A stretch of 13,217 bases of DNA from CAZWUZ01 sp964637655 [NCBI: uncultured bacterium] (GTDB taxonomy: Bacteria; DAOPZR01): assembly GCA_964637655.1 (NCBI GenBank), contig CAZWUZ010000085.1:1-13217 (forward strand). The letters run 5' to 3'. Positions 1 through 8,088 of the stretch are shown here, in pieces. The position numbers and the translations under genes were made by a program. The notes below the pieces were generated by a model. The model ran no database searches, was not told the origin of the DNA, and was given only the letters and a program-made list of their open reading frames with translations. Positions within the stretch are counted from its first letter, which is position 1. Every line of letters starts with the position of its first letter.

Positions 1-1
1 G

Positions 2-76
2 GCCATTGCCAAGGGCCAGACGGTGCGGGTGGTCCGCGTCGTCGGCAGCGCTGTGATCGTCGAACCCATCTCCTGA
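2..76 (+). CDS. NfeD-like protein, C-terminal end (partial)
   Basis: Only the last 24 codons are inside the window; the start lies upstream. The tail reads AIAKGQTVRVVRVVGSAVIV followed by EPIS and a TGA stop. The pattern of a 'KGxxVxVV' strand, a short turn and a final 'hxVEP' strand is how the small OB-fold domain at the end of NfeD/YuaF-type membrane proteins usually finishes. Members of that family often sit next to a stomatin/SPFH-type gene and are linked to membrane-protein quality control. No partner gene can be seen here. The call rests on a very short tail, so it is tentative; another OB-fold protein is possible. Confidence 0.5.
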   Translation, partial: AIAKGQTVRVVRVVGSAVIVEPIS

Positions 77-79
77 CCT

Positions 80-100
80 TCTGACCTCTGACCTCTGACC
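80..100 (+). repeat. Short tandem heptamer TCTGACC x3
   Basis: Three perfect head-to-tail copies of TCTGACC at 80-86, 87-93 and 94-100 lie between the NfeD-like stop and the next gene. A related TCCTGACC sits just before, at 71-78. It supplies the in-frame TGA (96-98) that closes the next gene's reading frame upstream. Probably a small slippage repeat with no evident function. Confidence 0.6.
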
Positions 101-134
101 TCGGCACCCTGAACCCCGACCACCGGCACACCTC

Positions 135-1265
135 ATGAACCCGACACCCATGCTTCTCGACCTCACCGGGGCCCTCCGCACGCTCGCCATCCCGGCGATG
201 ATTCTGCTGAGTGCGGTGGCGGTCATCGTGCTCGCCACCGGGACCGGCTGGACCGTGCTCACCGCACCCGTTACCTGGCTGCGCTTCCGTTTCCCGGAAA
301 AACTGCTCTGCTATGCCGCACCCGCACTGTTTTACGTCGCCGCCACGGGACTGCAGCGCCTGCGGCTCAAGGTGCCGCTGCAGTACCTGCTGGTGATCCT
401 GCTGGCCGGCGAACTGGCCTGGACGCAGGCCGGCTACTTTGTGCGCTTACCTTACGCGGCGACGCTGGAGGCCGGGCGGGTGTATGACCTGCCGGCCGGG
501 AGCCGCGTGCTCACGCTGGTGTCGGAGAGCCTGCTCCCCGATTTTTCCGCCCGCGACCTGGCCGGTCATAGTCGCGAGCAACTGAAATACCGGTACCGTT
601 TCGCGGCCACCTTCTACGGCCTGGAATCGTATCTCGGGTACAGCCCGGCCCAGCTCGGGGCACATGCCGAGATCAACCGGGTCTTCTCCCGCGGTGATAT
701 CGATGCCCGCCGGAAATCGCTGGTGCTGCGCAATGCCGGCGTCCGCTACGTGATCAGCAAAATCCGGTTTTCGTCAGCCGCCCGGATGCCGCGCCAGCCG
801 CTCTGGCTTCCGGTGCTATCTGTCCCGCACGAGAACCTGCAGGTGCACGAAATCGACGGGGCGCTGCCGCGCGCCGCCCTGTTCACGCCGGCGGTCGCCG
901 CCCGCATGCGGACAGCGGACGACCTGACCGGCGACTATCCGTTTCTGCCGGTCACCGGCCTGGTACGAACCGGCGCCGGGCTTTCCTGCCGCGTGGCAAC
1001 GGATACGCCGGTGGTGCTGGTCATCACGTCGTTTGCCTCTCCCGGCATGGAACTCGAGGTTGACGGACGTCGCCGGGCCAGCGGCCTCGCCTTCGGCATG
1101 TTCCCCGCCCTGCCGCTGCCGCCGGGCCAGCACCGGATCTCCTTCCGCTACCGGCCTGCGCTGCTGGAACTCAACCTGGTGATCTTGTTTGCCGGCCTGG
1201 CGGGTTGTTTGTGGTGCGCCCGCCGCTGGCGTGACGGCTCCCGGGATCACGCCGCGGATTGTTGA
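135..1265 (+). CDS. YfhO-like membrane protein, N-terminally short
   Basis: 376 residues. Three hydrophobic segments lie near the N-terminus (about 14-36, 57-76 and 82-101), then a soluble domain of about 230 residues, then a last hydrophobic segment at about 345-363. The 'FRFPEKLL' motif before the second segment, the 'NAGVRYVIS' strand and the final beta-rich part ('ELEVDGRR', 'LPPGQHRISFRYRP') match the C-terminal half of large YfhO-type membrane proteins, which bacteria use in glycosylation of envelope polymers or proteins. Full-length members usually have roughly 700-900 residues and a dozen membrane segments. The glycosyltransferase-like N-terminal half is missing here, because an in-frame TGA at 96-98 closes the frame and NfeD-like coding ends at 76. 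The start at 135 is the only ATG that keeps the first segment, and there is no clear Shine-Dalgarno sequence. It may be a decayed remnant or one half of a split protein. Confidence 0.6.
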   Translation: MNPTPMLLDLTGALRTLAIPAMILLSAVAVIVLATGTGWTVLTAPVTWLRFRFPEKLLCYAAPALFYVAATGLQRLRLKVPLQYLLVILLAGELAWTQAGYFVRLPYAATLEAGRVYDLPAGSRVLTLVSESLLPDFSARDLAGHSREQLKYRYRFAATFYGLESYLGYSPAQLGAHAEINRVFSRGDIDARRKSLVLRNAGVRYVISKIRFSSAARMPRQPLWLPVLSVPHENLQVHEIDGALPRAALFTPAVAARMRTADDLTGDYPFLPVTGLVRTGAGLSCRVATDTPVVLVITSFASPGMELEVDGRRRASGLAFGMFPALPLPPGQHRISFRYRPALLELNLVILFAGLAGCLWCARRWRDGSRDHAADC

Positions 1266-1290
1266 CGGCGACCGGGGATGGTGTTACGAT
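1262..1290 (+). promoter_or_regulatory. Predicted sigma70 promoter of gdhA
   Basis: TTGACG (1262-1267), a 17-bp spacer, then TACGAT (1285-1290). The -35 box overlaps the TGA stop of the preceding gene. Transcription would start near 1297, giving a leader of about 54 nt. The leader contains a small hairpin (CCGG-AAAA-CCGG, 1315-1326) and two direct CTGCCGG copies (1312-1318 and 1330-1336). Both hexamers and the spacing are the same as in the 6158-6186 promoter. Confidence 0.6.
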
Positions 1291-1311
1291 GCGCGGCACA
1301 CCGGCGCATGA

Positions 1312-2688
<1,377 letters not shown>

Positions 2689-2695
2689 CGGCGGC

Positions 2696-5335
2696 GTGAT
2701 GGTGTCCGGCGGTGTCCCCGGCACGGGGCTCACCTCGCTCGACGCCATCCTGACGGGCGTGCGTCCGGGCGACAATATCGTCTGGCAGATCGATGACGTC
2801 GAGGACTACGCGGCCTTCACCGGGCCGTTCGTGGCGGCGGCGGTGGCGGCCGGCGTCCCGGTCGTCTACGTCCGTTTTGCCGGGCACCGCCCGCTGGTCG
2901 ACCCGCAGCCCGGAGTGCGGACCGTCACGGTCGACCCGGCGGCGGGTTTCGAACCGTTCATCACCGGCATCCGCGACGTCATTACGGCGACCGGGCGCGG
3001 CGCCGCCTATGTCTTCGATGTTCATTCCGAGCTGGCGCGCGACCTGTTCAGCGACCGCATGCTCGGCAATTTCTTCCAGCTCACCTGTCCCTACCTGTAC
3101 GAACTCGGCACGGTCGCCTATTTCGCCGTCTACCGGTCCTATCACTCCTATCATGCCGCGCAGCCGGTCAACGAGACGGCCCAGGTGCTCATCGATGTCT
3201 ACCGGTTTCGCGAACAGCTCTATGTCCATCCGCTGAAGGTCGAGGGGAGATTCTCCCCGACCATCTTCACCCTGCAGGCGCGGCGCGGGGATGACTTCGC
3301 CCCGGTGCTCGACAGCACCGACATCGCGGAGGTCATCGCCGCCGCGCCGTGGCCCGGGCTGCAGTCCGCCTCCTACCGGCTGGTCGGGCAGCGCGACCGG
3401 CGCTTCATTCAGGCCGAGGAACTGGTCGAGGGGGTTCGTCGCGGCACCGTGCCGGCCGCGCTGGCGCAGGAAACCTTTCAGCGCCTGCTGCCGCAGATTT
3501 TCTCCGATGACCGCCCCATCCTCGAACTGGCGGAGCGCTACCTGACGCTCCCCGACCTGATCTACCTCTGGAAGCGGATGATCGGGGGCGGGCGGGTGGG
3601 CGGCAAGACGGCGGGGATGCTCCTTGCGCGGCACATCCTGCTCGCCGCCGACCCGCGCTGGCAGGCCCTGCTCGCCGCGCACGATTCGTTCTTCATCGGC
3701 TCGGATGTTTTCTATACCTTCCTCACGGAGAACGACTGCTGGGAACTGCGCCAGAAACAGAAGCATCCCGCGACATTCCTCGACGATATCGACGAGGCAC
3801 GGCGGCGGATCATGGCCGGCGGCTTCCCCGAGTACATCGTGCGCCGCTTTGCCGACATGCTCGACTACTACGGCCAGGCGCCGATCATCGTCCGCTCCTC
3901 GAGTCTGCTCGAGGATAATTTCGGCAACGCTTTCGCCGGCAAGTACGACAGCGTCTTCTGTCCCAACCAGGGGAGCCGCGAGGAGCGACTCGCCGCGTTC
4001 CTCGACGCGGTGCGGGTCATCTACGCCAGCACGATGAGCGCGGAAGCGCTGACTTACCGCGCCCGCCGCGGCGTGCTCGACCGCGACGAGCAGATGGCGC
4101 TGCTCGTCCAGCGCGTCTCCGGACGTCCCTACGGCCGCTACTTTCTGCCGCAGCTTGCCGGCGTGGCGTTCTCCTTCAATCCCTACGTCTGGAATGATGC
4201 CATCGACCCGCATGCCGGCATGGTGCGCCTGGTGGCCGGACTCGGCACGCGCGCGGTCGACCGTACCGATGACGACTATACCCGGGTGGTCGCGCTGAAT
4301 GTGCCCGACCTGCGGCCGGAGGCGGACTTCGACCAGGTGAAGAAGTACGCCCAGCGCCGCGTCGATGTCATCGATCTCGAACACAACCGCTGCGCCGCAG
4401 CCTACTTTGTCGACCTGGCCGCGGCCGCCACCGGCTTCCCGGTGGCGCTGCTGGCGACACTGGATGACGCCCAGGCCGAGGCGGCGCGCGAAAGCGGGCG
4501 CGCGCTGCGCGTGCAGCCGTGGGTGCTCACCTTCGACCGCGCGCTGCACGAGACGCCGCTGCTGGCCGATCTCACGGCGATGCTTGCCACGCTGCGGCAG
4601 GCGTACGGGCGCGAGGTGGATATCGAGTTTGCGGCGAATTTCCGCGACGACGGGAGCTACACCATCAACCTGCTGCAGTGTCGACCGTTCCAGGTGCGCA
4701 TCGGCATGGCCACGGATGCCGCGGTCATCCCGGAAAACTGCGCCGAGCGCGTCATCCTGCACGCCCGTGATGCGGTCATCGGGCAGGGGCGCATCATTGC
4801 CGTCGACCGTCTCGTCTACGTCGTGCCTGATGCCTACGGGCACCTGGGCGAGCAGGACCGCTACGCGGTCGCGCGGCTGATCGGGCGGCTGGTGCATGCG
4901 GAGCAGAACCGCACGCTGATGCTCATCGGGCCGGGACGCTGGGGCACCCACATGCCGAGCCTCGGGGTGCCCGTGACGTTCAGTGAGATCAACACCGCCG
5001 CGGTCATCTGCGAGATCGACACCATGCACGAGGGGCTGGTTCCCGACCTGTCGCTCGGCACGCATTTCTTCAACGAGATGGTCGAGCAGGACATGCTCTA
5101 TCTTGCCTACTTCGCCGCCAGGCCGGGCAACCGTATCGACCGCGACTTCCTGCAGCAGGCGCCGAACCGGCTGACCGACCTGCTCCCTGACGCGGCGGCG
5201 TGGACGGAAACGGTGCGGGTGATCGACGCCGGCAGTGCGCCCGACGCACCGCGGTTCTATCTCAAGGCGGACTCCGTGCAGCGGACCGCCACCCTCTTTG
5301 CCGCGTCCGCCCATGTCTGTGCCTTCAAAACCTGA
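2696..5335 (+). CDS. PEP/pyruvate-binding (PPDK_N) ATP-grasp protein with degenerate KaiC-like N-terminus
   Basis: 879 residues. Residues 1 to about 250 look like a RecA/KaiC-type fold ('TGLTSLDAILTGVRPGDNIV'), but the P-loop is lost: 'QIDDVEDY' stands where GxxxxGK(T/S) should be. About 295-660 is the nucleotide-binding ATP-grasp domain of PEP synthase and pyruvate phosphate dikinase, with 'VGGKTAGM' (K304), 'IIVRSSSLLEDNFGNAFAGK' (R400) and the closing 'LLQCRPF'. The remaining 220 residues carry a distinctive 'LIGPGRWGTHMPSLGVPVTF'. There is no 'GGxxSH' phosphohistidine motif and no pyruvate-binding barrel, so it cannot run the full PEP synthase reaction alone. It may pass phosphate to another protein, or it may be regulatory. 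It starts at GTG 2696 or ATG 2699 with a weak ribosome site, probably coupled to gdhA. The link to nitrogen or carbon flux is inference from position only. Confidence 0.8.
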   Translation: MMVSGGVPGTGLTSLDAILTGVRPGDNIVWQIDDVEDYAAFTGPFVAAAVAAGVPVVYVRFAGHRPLVDPQPGVRTVTVDPAAGFEPFITGIRDVITATGRGAAYVFDVHSELARDLFSDRMLGNFFQLTCPYLYELGTVAYFAVYRSYHSYHAAQPVNETAQVLIDVYRFREQLYVHPLKVEGRFSPTIFTLQARRGDDFAPVLDSTDIAEVIAAAPWPGLQSASYRLVGQRDRRFIQAEELVEGVRRGTVPAALAQETFQRLLPQIFSDDRPILELAERYLTLPDLIYLWKRMIGGGRVGGKTAGMLLARHILLAADPRWQALLAAHDSFFIGSDVFYTFLTENDCWELRQKQKHPATFLDDIDEARRRIMAGGFPEYIVRRFADMLDYYGQAPIIVRSSSLLEDNFGNAFAGKYDSVFCPNQGSREERLAAFLDAVRVIYASTMSAEALTYRARRGVLDRDEQMALLVQRVSGRPYGRYFLPQLAGVAFSFNPYVWNDAIDPHAGMVRLVAGLGTRAVDRTDDDYTRVVALNVPDLRPEADFDQVKKYAQRRVDVIDLEHNRCAAAYFVDLAAAATGFPVALLATLDDAQAEAARESGRALRVQPWVLTFDRALHETPLLADLTAMLATLRQAYGREVDIEFAANFRDDGSYTINLLQCRPFQVRIGMATDAAVIPENCAERVILHARDAVIGQGRIIAVDRLVYVVPDAYGHLGEQDRYAVARLIGRLVHAEQNRTLMLIGPGRWGTHMPSLGVPVTFSEINTAAVICEIDTMHEGLVPDLSLGTHFFNEMVEQDMLYLAYFAARPGNRIDRDFLQQAPNRLTDLLPDAAAWTETVRVIDAGSAPDAPRFYLKADSVQRTATLFAASAHVCAFKT

Positions 5336-5361
5336 TACCGCGTGATGCCGCGCGGCTGCAG

Positions 5362-6114
5362 TCAGCGCAGGTTGTCACCGTAGAAGAGAAAGTCCCAGTA
5401 TTTTTTCGTGCGCAGCAGTCGGCCGGGCATGAAAATGAAACGGAACAGGGTCGGCAGCAGGTGCCAGCGGTTGATGCGGCTGAACTTGCGGGCTGAGGTG
5501 AGCAGCGGGATCTCCGTCAGCCAGGTCAGGTAGCGCTGGCCGCGGGTTTTCCCGAGCGCCTTGAGCCGCCAGGCAAATTCGAGGTCCTCCGCCGCGTACA
5601 GGTTTTCGTTGAACCCGCCGAGCGTGATGAAGTCGGCGCGCCGCAGGAAGTAGATGCCGCCCCCCAGCTGCAGGATTTTGACCATGAGCGTGAGCGCCAG
5701 ACAACCGAGCCGGATGGAGAGGTTGGTTTCGTCCGGAACAATGGCGACGCTGCCGCCGACGATGTCGCCGCGGTGCAGCAGCTCCGCGGCGACGCGCAGC
5801 GTGTCGGGATGCATGGCGCTGTCGGCATCGACGGTGAGGATGAATTCGCCGCGCGCGGCGGCAGCCCCGGTATTGCGCACCCGCGCGATATTACGGCGCT
5901 CTTCGCGCACGACGATGCAGCCGCGCTCGCGGGCGATGGCGGCGGTGCGGTCAGTCGAGGCGTTGTCCGCGACGATGATCTCGACGGGGAAGTCGATCCG
6001 GGCGCGGGCAGTGTCGATGGCATCGAGGCCGCGCGGCAGATAGCGCTCCTCGTTGTAGGCGGGGATGACGATGGAGAAGAGGGGGGGCGCCGGTTCAGCC
6101 GGAGACGGTTCCAT
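5362..6114 (-). CDS. Family 2 glycosyltransferase
   Basis: 250 residues from ATG at 6114. A GT-A fold is indicated by 'FSIVIPAYNEERYLP' (13-27), 'EIIVADNASTDRT' (45-57) for nucleotide binding, the metal-binding DxD 'VDADS' (95-99; D96, D98), 'LGGFNENLYAAEDLEFAWRL' (165-184) with the acceptor-side ED pair at 176-177, and a late 'GQRYLTW'. It should transfer a sugar from a nucleotide-sugar to an acceptor on the cytoplasmic side of the membrane. The C-terminal 45 residues are basic and aromatic ('RFIFMPGRLLRTKKYWDFLFY'-like), compatible with membrane contact, but no clear transmembrane helix is seen. The frame is open back to 6225, but that stretch holds the divergent promoters and is low-complexity Pro/Arg/His. 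The 6114 start places family homology 12 residues in. The substrate cannot be told. Confidence 0.9.
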   Translation of the reverse strand: MEPSPAEPAPPLFSIVIPAYNEERYLPRGLDAIDTARARIDFPVEIIVADNASTDRTAAIARERGCIVVREERRNIARVRNTGAAAARGEFILTVDADSAMHPDTLRVAAELLHRGDIVGGSVAIVPDETNLSIRLGCLALTLMVKILQLGGGIYFLRRADFITLGGFNENLYAAEDLEFAWRLKALGKTRGQRYLTWLTEIPLLTSARKFSRINRWHLLPTLFRFIFMPGRLLRTKKYWDFLFYGDNLR

Positions 6115-6123
6115 GGCACCGGC

Positions 6124-6153
6124 ATGGTAGCACCGCGGCGGCGGTGGCGTCAA
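6124..6153 (-). promoter_or_regulatory. Predicted promoter of the glycosyltransferase gene
   Basis: Read on the minus strand: TTGACG (6153-6148), an 18-bp spacer, then TACCAT (6129-6124). Transcription would begin near 6117, only about three bases before the chosen ATG (6114), so the mRNA may be leaderless or almost so. No Shine-Dalgarno is visible upstream of the ATG. The -35 box is one arm of the palindrome at 6148-6163. Confidence 0.45.
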
Positions 6154-6163
6154 CGCGTTGACG
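6148..6163. promoter_or_regulatory. Perfect 16-bp palindrome joining two divergent -35 boxes
   Basis: CGTCAACGCGTTGACG is its own reverse complement. Each arm contains TTGACG, one facing the glycosyltransferase gene and one the RidA operon, and each has a fitting -10 box 17-18 bp away. It could be a regulator's operator or simply back-to-back polymerase sites. Confidence 0.6.
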
Positions 6164-6186
6164 TGCGTGCGGGGGGGTGCTACGAT
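6158..6186 (+). promoter_or_regulatory. Predicted promoter of the ridA-like/RiPP operon
   Basis: TTGACG (6158-6163), a 17-bp spacer, then TACGAT (6181-6186), identical in both hexamers and spacing to the gdhA promoter. Transcription would start near 6193, about 23 nt before the first ATG. It is the best candidate to drive the whole gene run 6216-9836. Confidence 0.6.
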
Positions 6187-6215
6187 GCCGGTGAAACCAT
6201 GACGGGGAAGAACCG

Positions 6216-6698
6216 ATGAACACACGATGCTGCGGATGGGGCCTGCTGGCGGGTGTGCTGCTGACGCTGACCGGCTGCGCCACCGTACCGCACGAAAGGA
6301 CGACAGCCATGCGTCAGGAAGTGCTATTCACGGAGGCGGCGCCCCGGCCGATCGGGCCGTACGCGCAGGCGGTGCGCGCGGGGGAATTCCTCTTTCTGTC
6401 AGGACAGATCCCGCTCGACCCGGCGACCGGGGAACTGGTAACCGGGGATGTCGAAACCCAGACGCGGCGCGTGCTTGACAATATGCGGGCGGTACTGCAG
6501 GCCGCGGGCAGCGGGATGGACCGCGTGGTCAAGACGACCATTTTCCTGCAGTCGATGGACGATTTTCCGAAAGTGAACGCGGTGTACGCGGAATACTTCC
6601 CCGCCACGCCACCCGCCCGGTCGACGGTCGAAGTCTCGCGCCTGCCGAAAAGCGTTGCGGTGGAGATTGAAGCGATTGCGCTGGCGGGCGGCAACTGA
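6216..6698 (+). CDS. RidA-family enamine/imine deaminase with lipoprotein signal
   Basis: 160 residues. From residue 32 on it aligns with RidA (YjgF/YER057c/UK114) over its full length: 'PIGPYAQAV', '[15 protein letters not shown]', '[12 protein letters not shown]', '[14 protein letters not shown]', '[14 protein letters not shown]', 'VEIEAIAL'. R135 and E150 match the catalytic Arg105 and Glu120 of E. coli RidA. RidA hydrolyses reactive enamines and imines such as 2-aminoacrylate, normally in the cytoplasm. Here 31 extra N-terminal residues form a lipoprotein signal: a basic Arg, a hydrophobic run and the lipobox L-T-G-C with C21, +2 Ala. The first ATG has GGGGAAG at 6204-6210. A second in-frame ATG at 6309 (M32) has its own AAAGGA at 6295-6300, eight bases away, so a cytoplasmic form could also be made. 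The stop overlaps the next gene's ATG by one base. Confidence 0.9.
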   Translation: MNTRCCGWGLLAGVLLTLTGCATVPHERTTAMRQEVLFTEAAPRPIGPYAQAVRAGEFLFLSGQIPLDPATGELVTGDVETQTRRVLDNMRAVLQAAGSGMDRVVKTTIFLQSMDDFPKVNAVYAEYFPATPPARSTVEVSRLPKSVAVEIEAIALAGGN

Positions 6699-7765
6699 TG
6701 GGTGCCGCGCGGCTGATCGCAGCGGTTCTGCTGGCGCTGCTGCTCGCGGCCTGCGGCAAACCGGTGCCGCCGGTGGCGACCACGGCGGACACCGTGGCAG
6801 CAGCACCGGCCGCGGTCGCGCCGGAACCCGCCGGCCCCGCGCGGGCCGTCACCAACGAGGCATACCTCGAAGAAGCGCTGGCGGTCATCAACGCGGCACA
6901 GTCGGAAATCGAGGTGGTGCAGTTCGAATTTGTCTACGGGCGCGGCGCGGTGGCGAAACTGCAGCAGGCGCTGGGGGAGGCGGCGGCACGCGGGGTGCAG
7001 GTCAGCGTGCTGCTCGACGAAGAGGTCGAACGCTCGGCGCAGGCGCTGCCGCATCTCGCCCGCCTTGGCATTACCGCGCAACTCGACTCTCCCGACAAGC
7101 GCACGCATGTCAAGCTCATCCTGGCCGACCGGCGGGTCGCGCTCTTCGGCTCGACCAACTGGACCGACCAGTCGATCCTGCGCACCAACGAATCGAATAT
7201 CCGCATCAACGACCCGGTGCTCGGGGCGGCGCTGCATGCCTACGTGCGCGGCCTGTGGGAACGTCCGGAAGCGAACGCCTCACCGGAGACAGCGGCGAGC
7301 GGCGGGCTGACGCTGCTCTTCGACCGCGCCTATGAGCCGGAGGCGAAAGCGCTGCTGCGGACGGCGCAGCGCATCGAGCTGCAGCTCTACGGGGTGCGCT
7401 ACTACGCCGACCAGCAGGCCAGCCCGTCGAGCGCACTGGTGACCCTGGTGGCGGACGCGGCGCGGCGCGGGGTGCCGGTGCGCGCCATCATCGAGGAATC
7501 GGATTTTAGCGAGATGACCAACCGCTTCAACGGCGAGGTGGTTGACCTGTTCCGGCAGGCGGGCGTGACGGTGCGACGCGACCCGTTCGACCGCACGTCG
7601 CACAGCAAGATGCTGCTGACCGACCGCGCGGTCATCATCGGCTCCACCAACTGGGGCTACGGGGCCATGCGCGAATACCATGAACTGAACGTGCTGATCA
7701 CGGATCCGGCGGTTGCTGACGGGTTCCGGCAGTACTACGAGACACTGTGGCGTGACGCCCGGTGA
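6698..7765 (+). CDS. Phospholipase D-like lipoprotein with two HKD motifs
   Basis: 355 residues. The signal peptide ends in the lipobox L-A-A-C (C19, +2 Gly), followed by an Ala/Pro-rich linker to about residue 50. This predicts a lipid-anchored protein on the periplasmic side. The two catalytic motifs are complete: H137-x-K139-x4-D144 with 'GSTNWTD' at 151-157, and H302-x-K304-x4-D309 with 'GSTNWGYG' at 315-322. Both halves of a bilobed PLD active site are therefore on one chain. The family cleaves or exchanges phosphodiesters: phospholipids, cardiolipin synthesis, or nucleic acids. The substrate cannot be read from the sequence. The start overlaps the RidA-like stop (TGATG) and lacks a strong ribosome site, suggesting translational coupling. 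Its stop overlaps an alternative GTG (7762) of the next gene. Its place in front of RiPP precursor genes is unusual. Confidence 0.9.
   Translation: MGAARLIAAVLLALLLAACGKPVPPVATTADTVAAAPAAVAPEPAGPARAVTNEAYLEEALAVINAAQSEIEVVQFEFVYGRGAVAKLQQALGEAAARGVQVSVLLDEEVERSAQALPHLARLGITAQLDSPDKRTHVKLILADRRVALFGSTNWTDQSILRTNESNIRINDPVLGAALHAYVRGLWERPEANASPETAASGGLTLLFDRAYEPEAKALLRTAQRIELQLYGVRYYADQQASPSSALVTLVADAARRGVPVRAIIEESDFSEMTNRFNGEVVDLFRQAGVTVRRDPFDRTSHSKMLLTDRAVIIGSTNWGYGAMREYHELNVLITDPAVADGFRQYYETLWRDAR
7713..7741 (+). promoter_or_regulatory. Possible weak internal promoter before the precursor genes
   Basis: TTGCTG (7713-7718), 17 bp, then TACGAG (7736-7741) inside the end of the phospholipase D-like gene. 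The -10 box differs by one base from the TACGAT seen twice elsewhere, but the -35 box is poor. It could raise precursor expression independently of the upstream promoter; it may equally be chance. Confidence 0.2.
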
Positions 7766-7776
7766 CGGAGGATGGC

Positions 7777-8067
7777 ATGGCCGCACGTGACCTGAAGGCG
7801 GAAATCATCGCGGTGGCAGCGGCGGATGCCGCGTTCCGCGAGCAGTTGCTGCGTGATCCGCGCGCGGCCATCAGCGCGCGCTTCGGGGTGACCGTACCGC
7901 CGGCACTGCGTATTGACGTGGTGGAGGATACCGCGGAGCGGGTAACCATTCCCCTGCCGCTGCGGCGCGACGTGCTGCCGGAGGGCATGCTCGAGGCGGT
8001 GGCCGGCGGCACGGGGTGCACGAACGACCAGCCCAACGGGCTCGGGGCCCAGGGCCCGGTCAGCTGA
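7777..8067 (+). CDS. NHLP-type RiPP precursor peptide 1
   Basis: 96 residues. Residues 1-78 form a leader of the nitrile-hydratase-like type: an N-terminal helix 'DLKAEIIAVAAADAAF', then 'LLRDPRAAISARFG', then 'RIDVVEDTAERVTIPLP' and 'LPEGMLEAVAGG'. The leader ends in a double glycine, where a C39-type peptidase would usually cut. The 18-residue core is TGCTNDQPNGLGAQGPVS. The only cysteine in the protein is core position 3. ATG 7777 is chosen because GGAGG (7767-7771) sits five bases upstream; GTG 7762, overlapping the previous stop, would add five residues. The next gene follows after 21 bases. It is a paralogue of precursor 2, with the leader strongly conserved and the core not. It is probably substrate of the radical SAM enzyme downstream; the modification is unknown. 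Confidence 0.88.
   Translation: MAARDLKAEIIAVAAADAAFREQLLRDPRAAISARFGVTVPPALRIDVVEDTAERVTIPLPLRRDVLPEGMLEAVAGGTGCTNDQPNGLGAQGPVS
8011..8064 (+). other. Predicted core peptide of precursor 1
   Basis: 18 codons after the Ala-Gly-Gly leader end: TGCTNDQPNGLGAQGPVS. One Cys, no aromatic or Lys/Arg residues, and four Gly. The boundary is inferred from the double-glycine rule for NHLP leaders and from the drop in similarity to precursor 2 after T-G-C. Confidence 0.65.
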
Positions 8068-8074
8068 AGCCGGC

Positions 8075-8086
8075 GGGGGAGGAAGG
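8075..8086 (+). promoter_or_regulatory. Strong ribosome binding site of precursor 2
   Basis: The purine run GGGGGAGGAAGG ends two bases before ATG 8089, with its GGAGG core at 8078-8082, six bases from the ATG. It is the strongest Shine-Dalgarno sequence in the operon, in keeping with high precursor output. Confidence 0.6.
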
Positions 8087-8088
8087 TC

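Noticed and set aside
5336-5361. A CCGCG/CGCGG hairpin between the convergent ATP-grasp and glycosyltransferase genes as a terminator
   Set aside because: The stem is only 5 bp and there is no T-run on either side, so it was not called as an intrinsic terminator.
6199-6219. A six-codon frame (MTGKNR) whose stop overlaps the first ATG of the RidA-like gene
   Set aside because: It could couple translation, but it has no good ribosome site and such short frames arise by chance.
6115-6225. N-terminal extension of the glycosyltransferase to an ATG at 6225
   Set aside because: It would run across both predicted promoters and the palindrome, overlaps the RidA-like start, and has no family similarity.
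7762-7776. GTG 7762 as start of precursor 1
   Set aside because: ATG 7777 has GGAGG at correct spacing and gives a protein of the same length and opening (MA-x-RDLK) as precursor 2.
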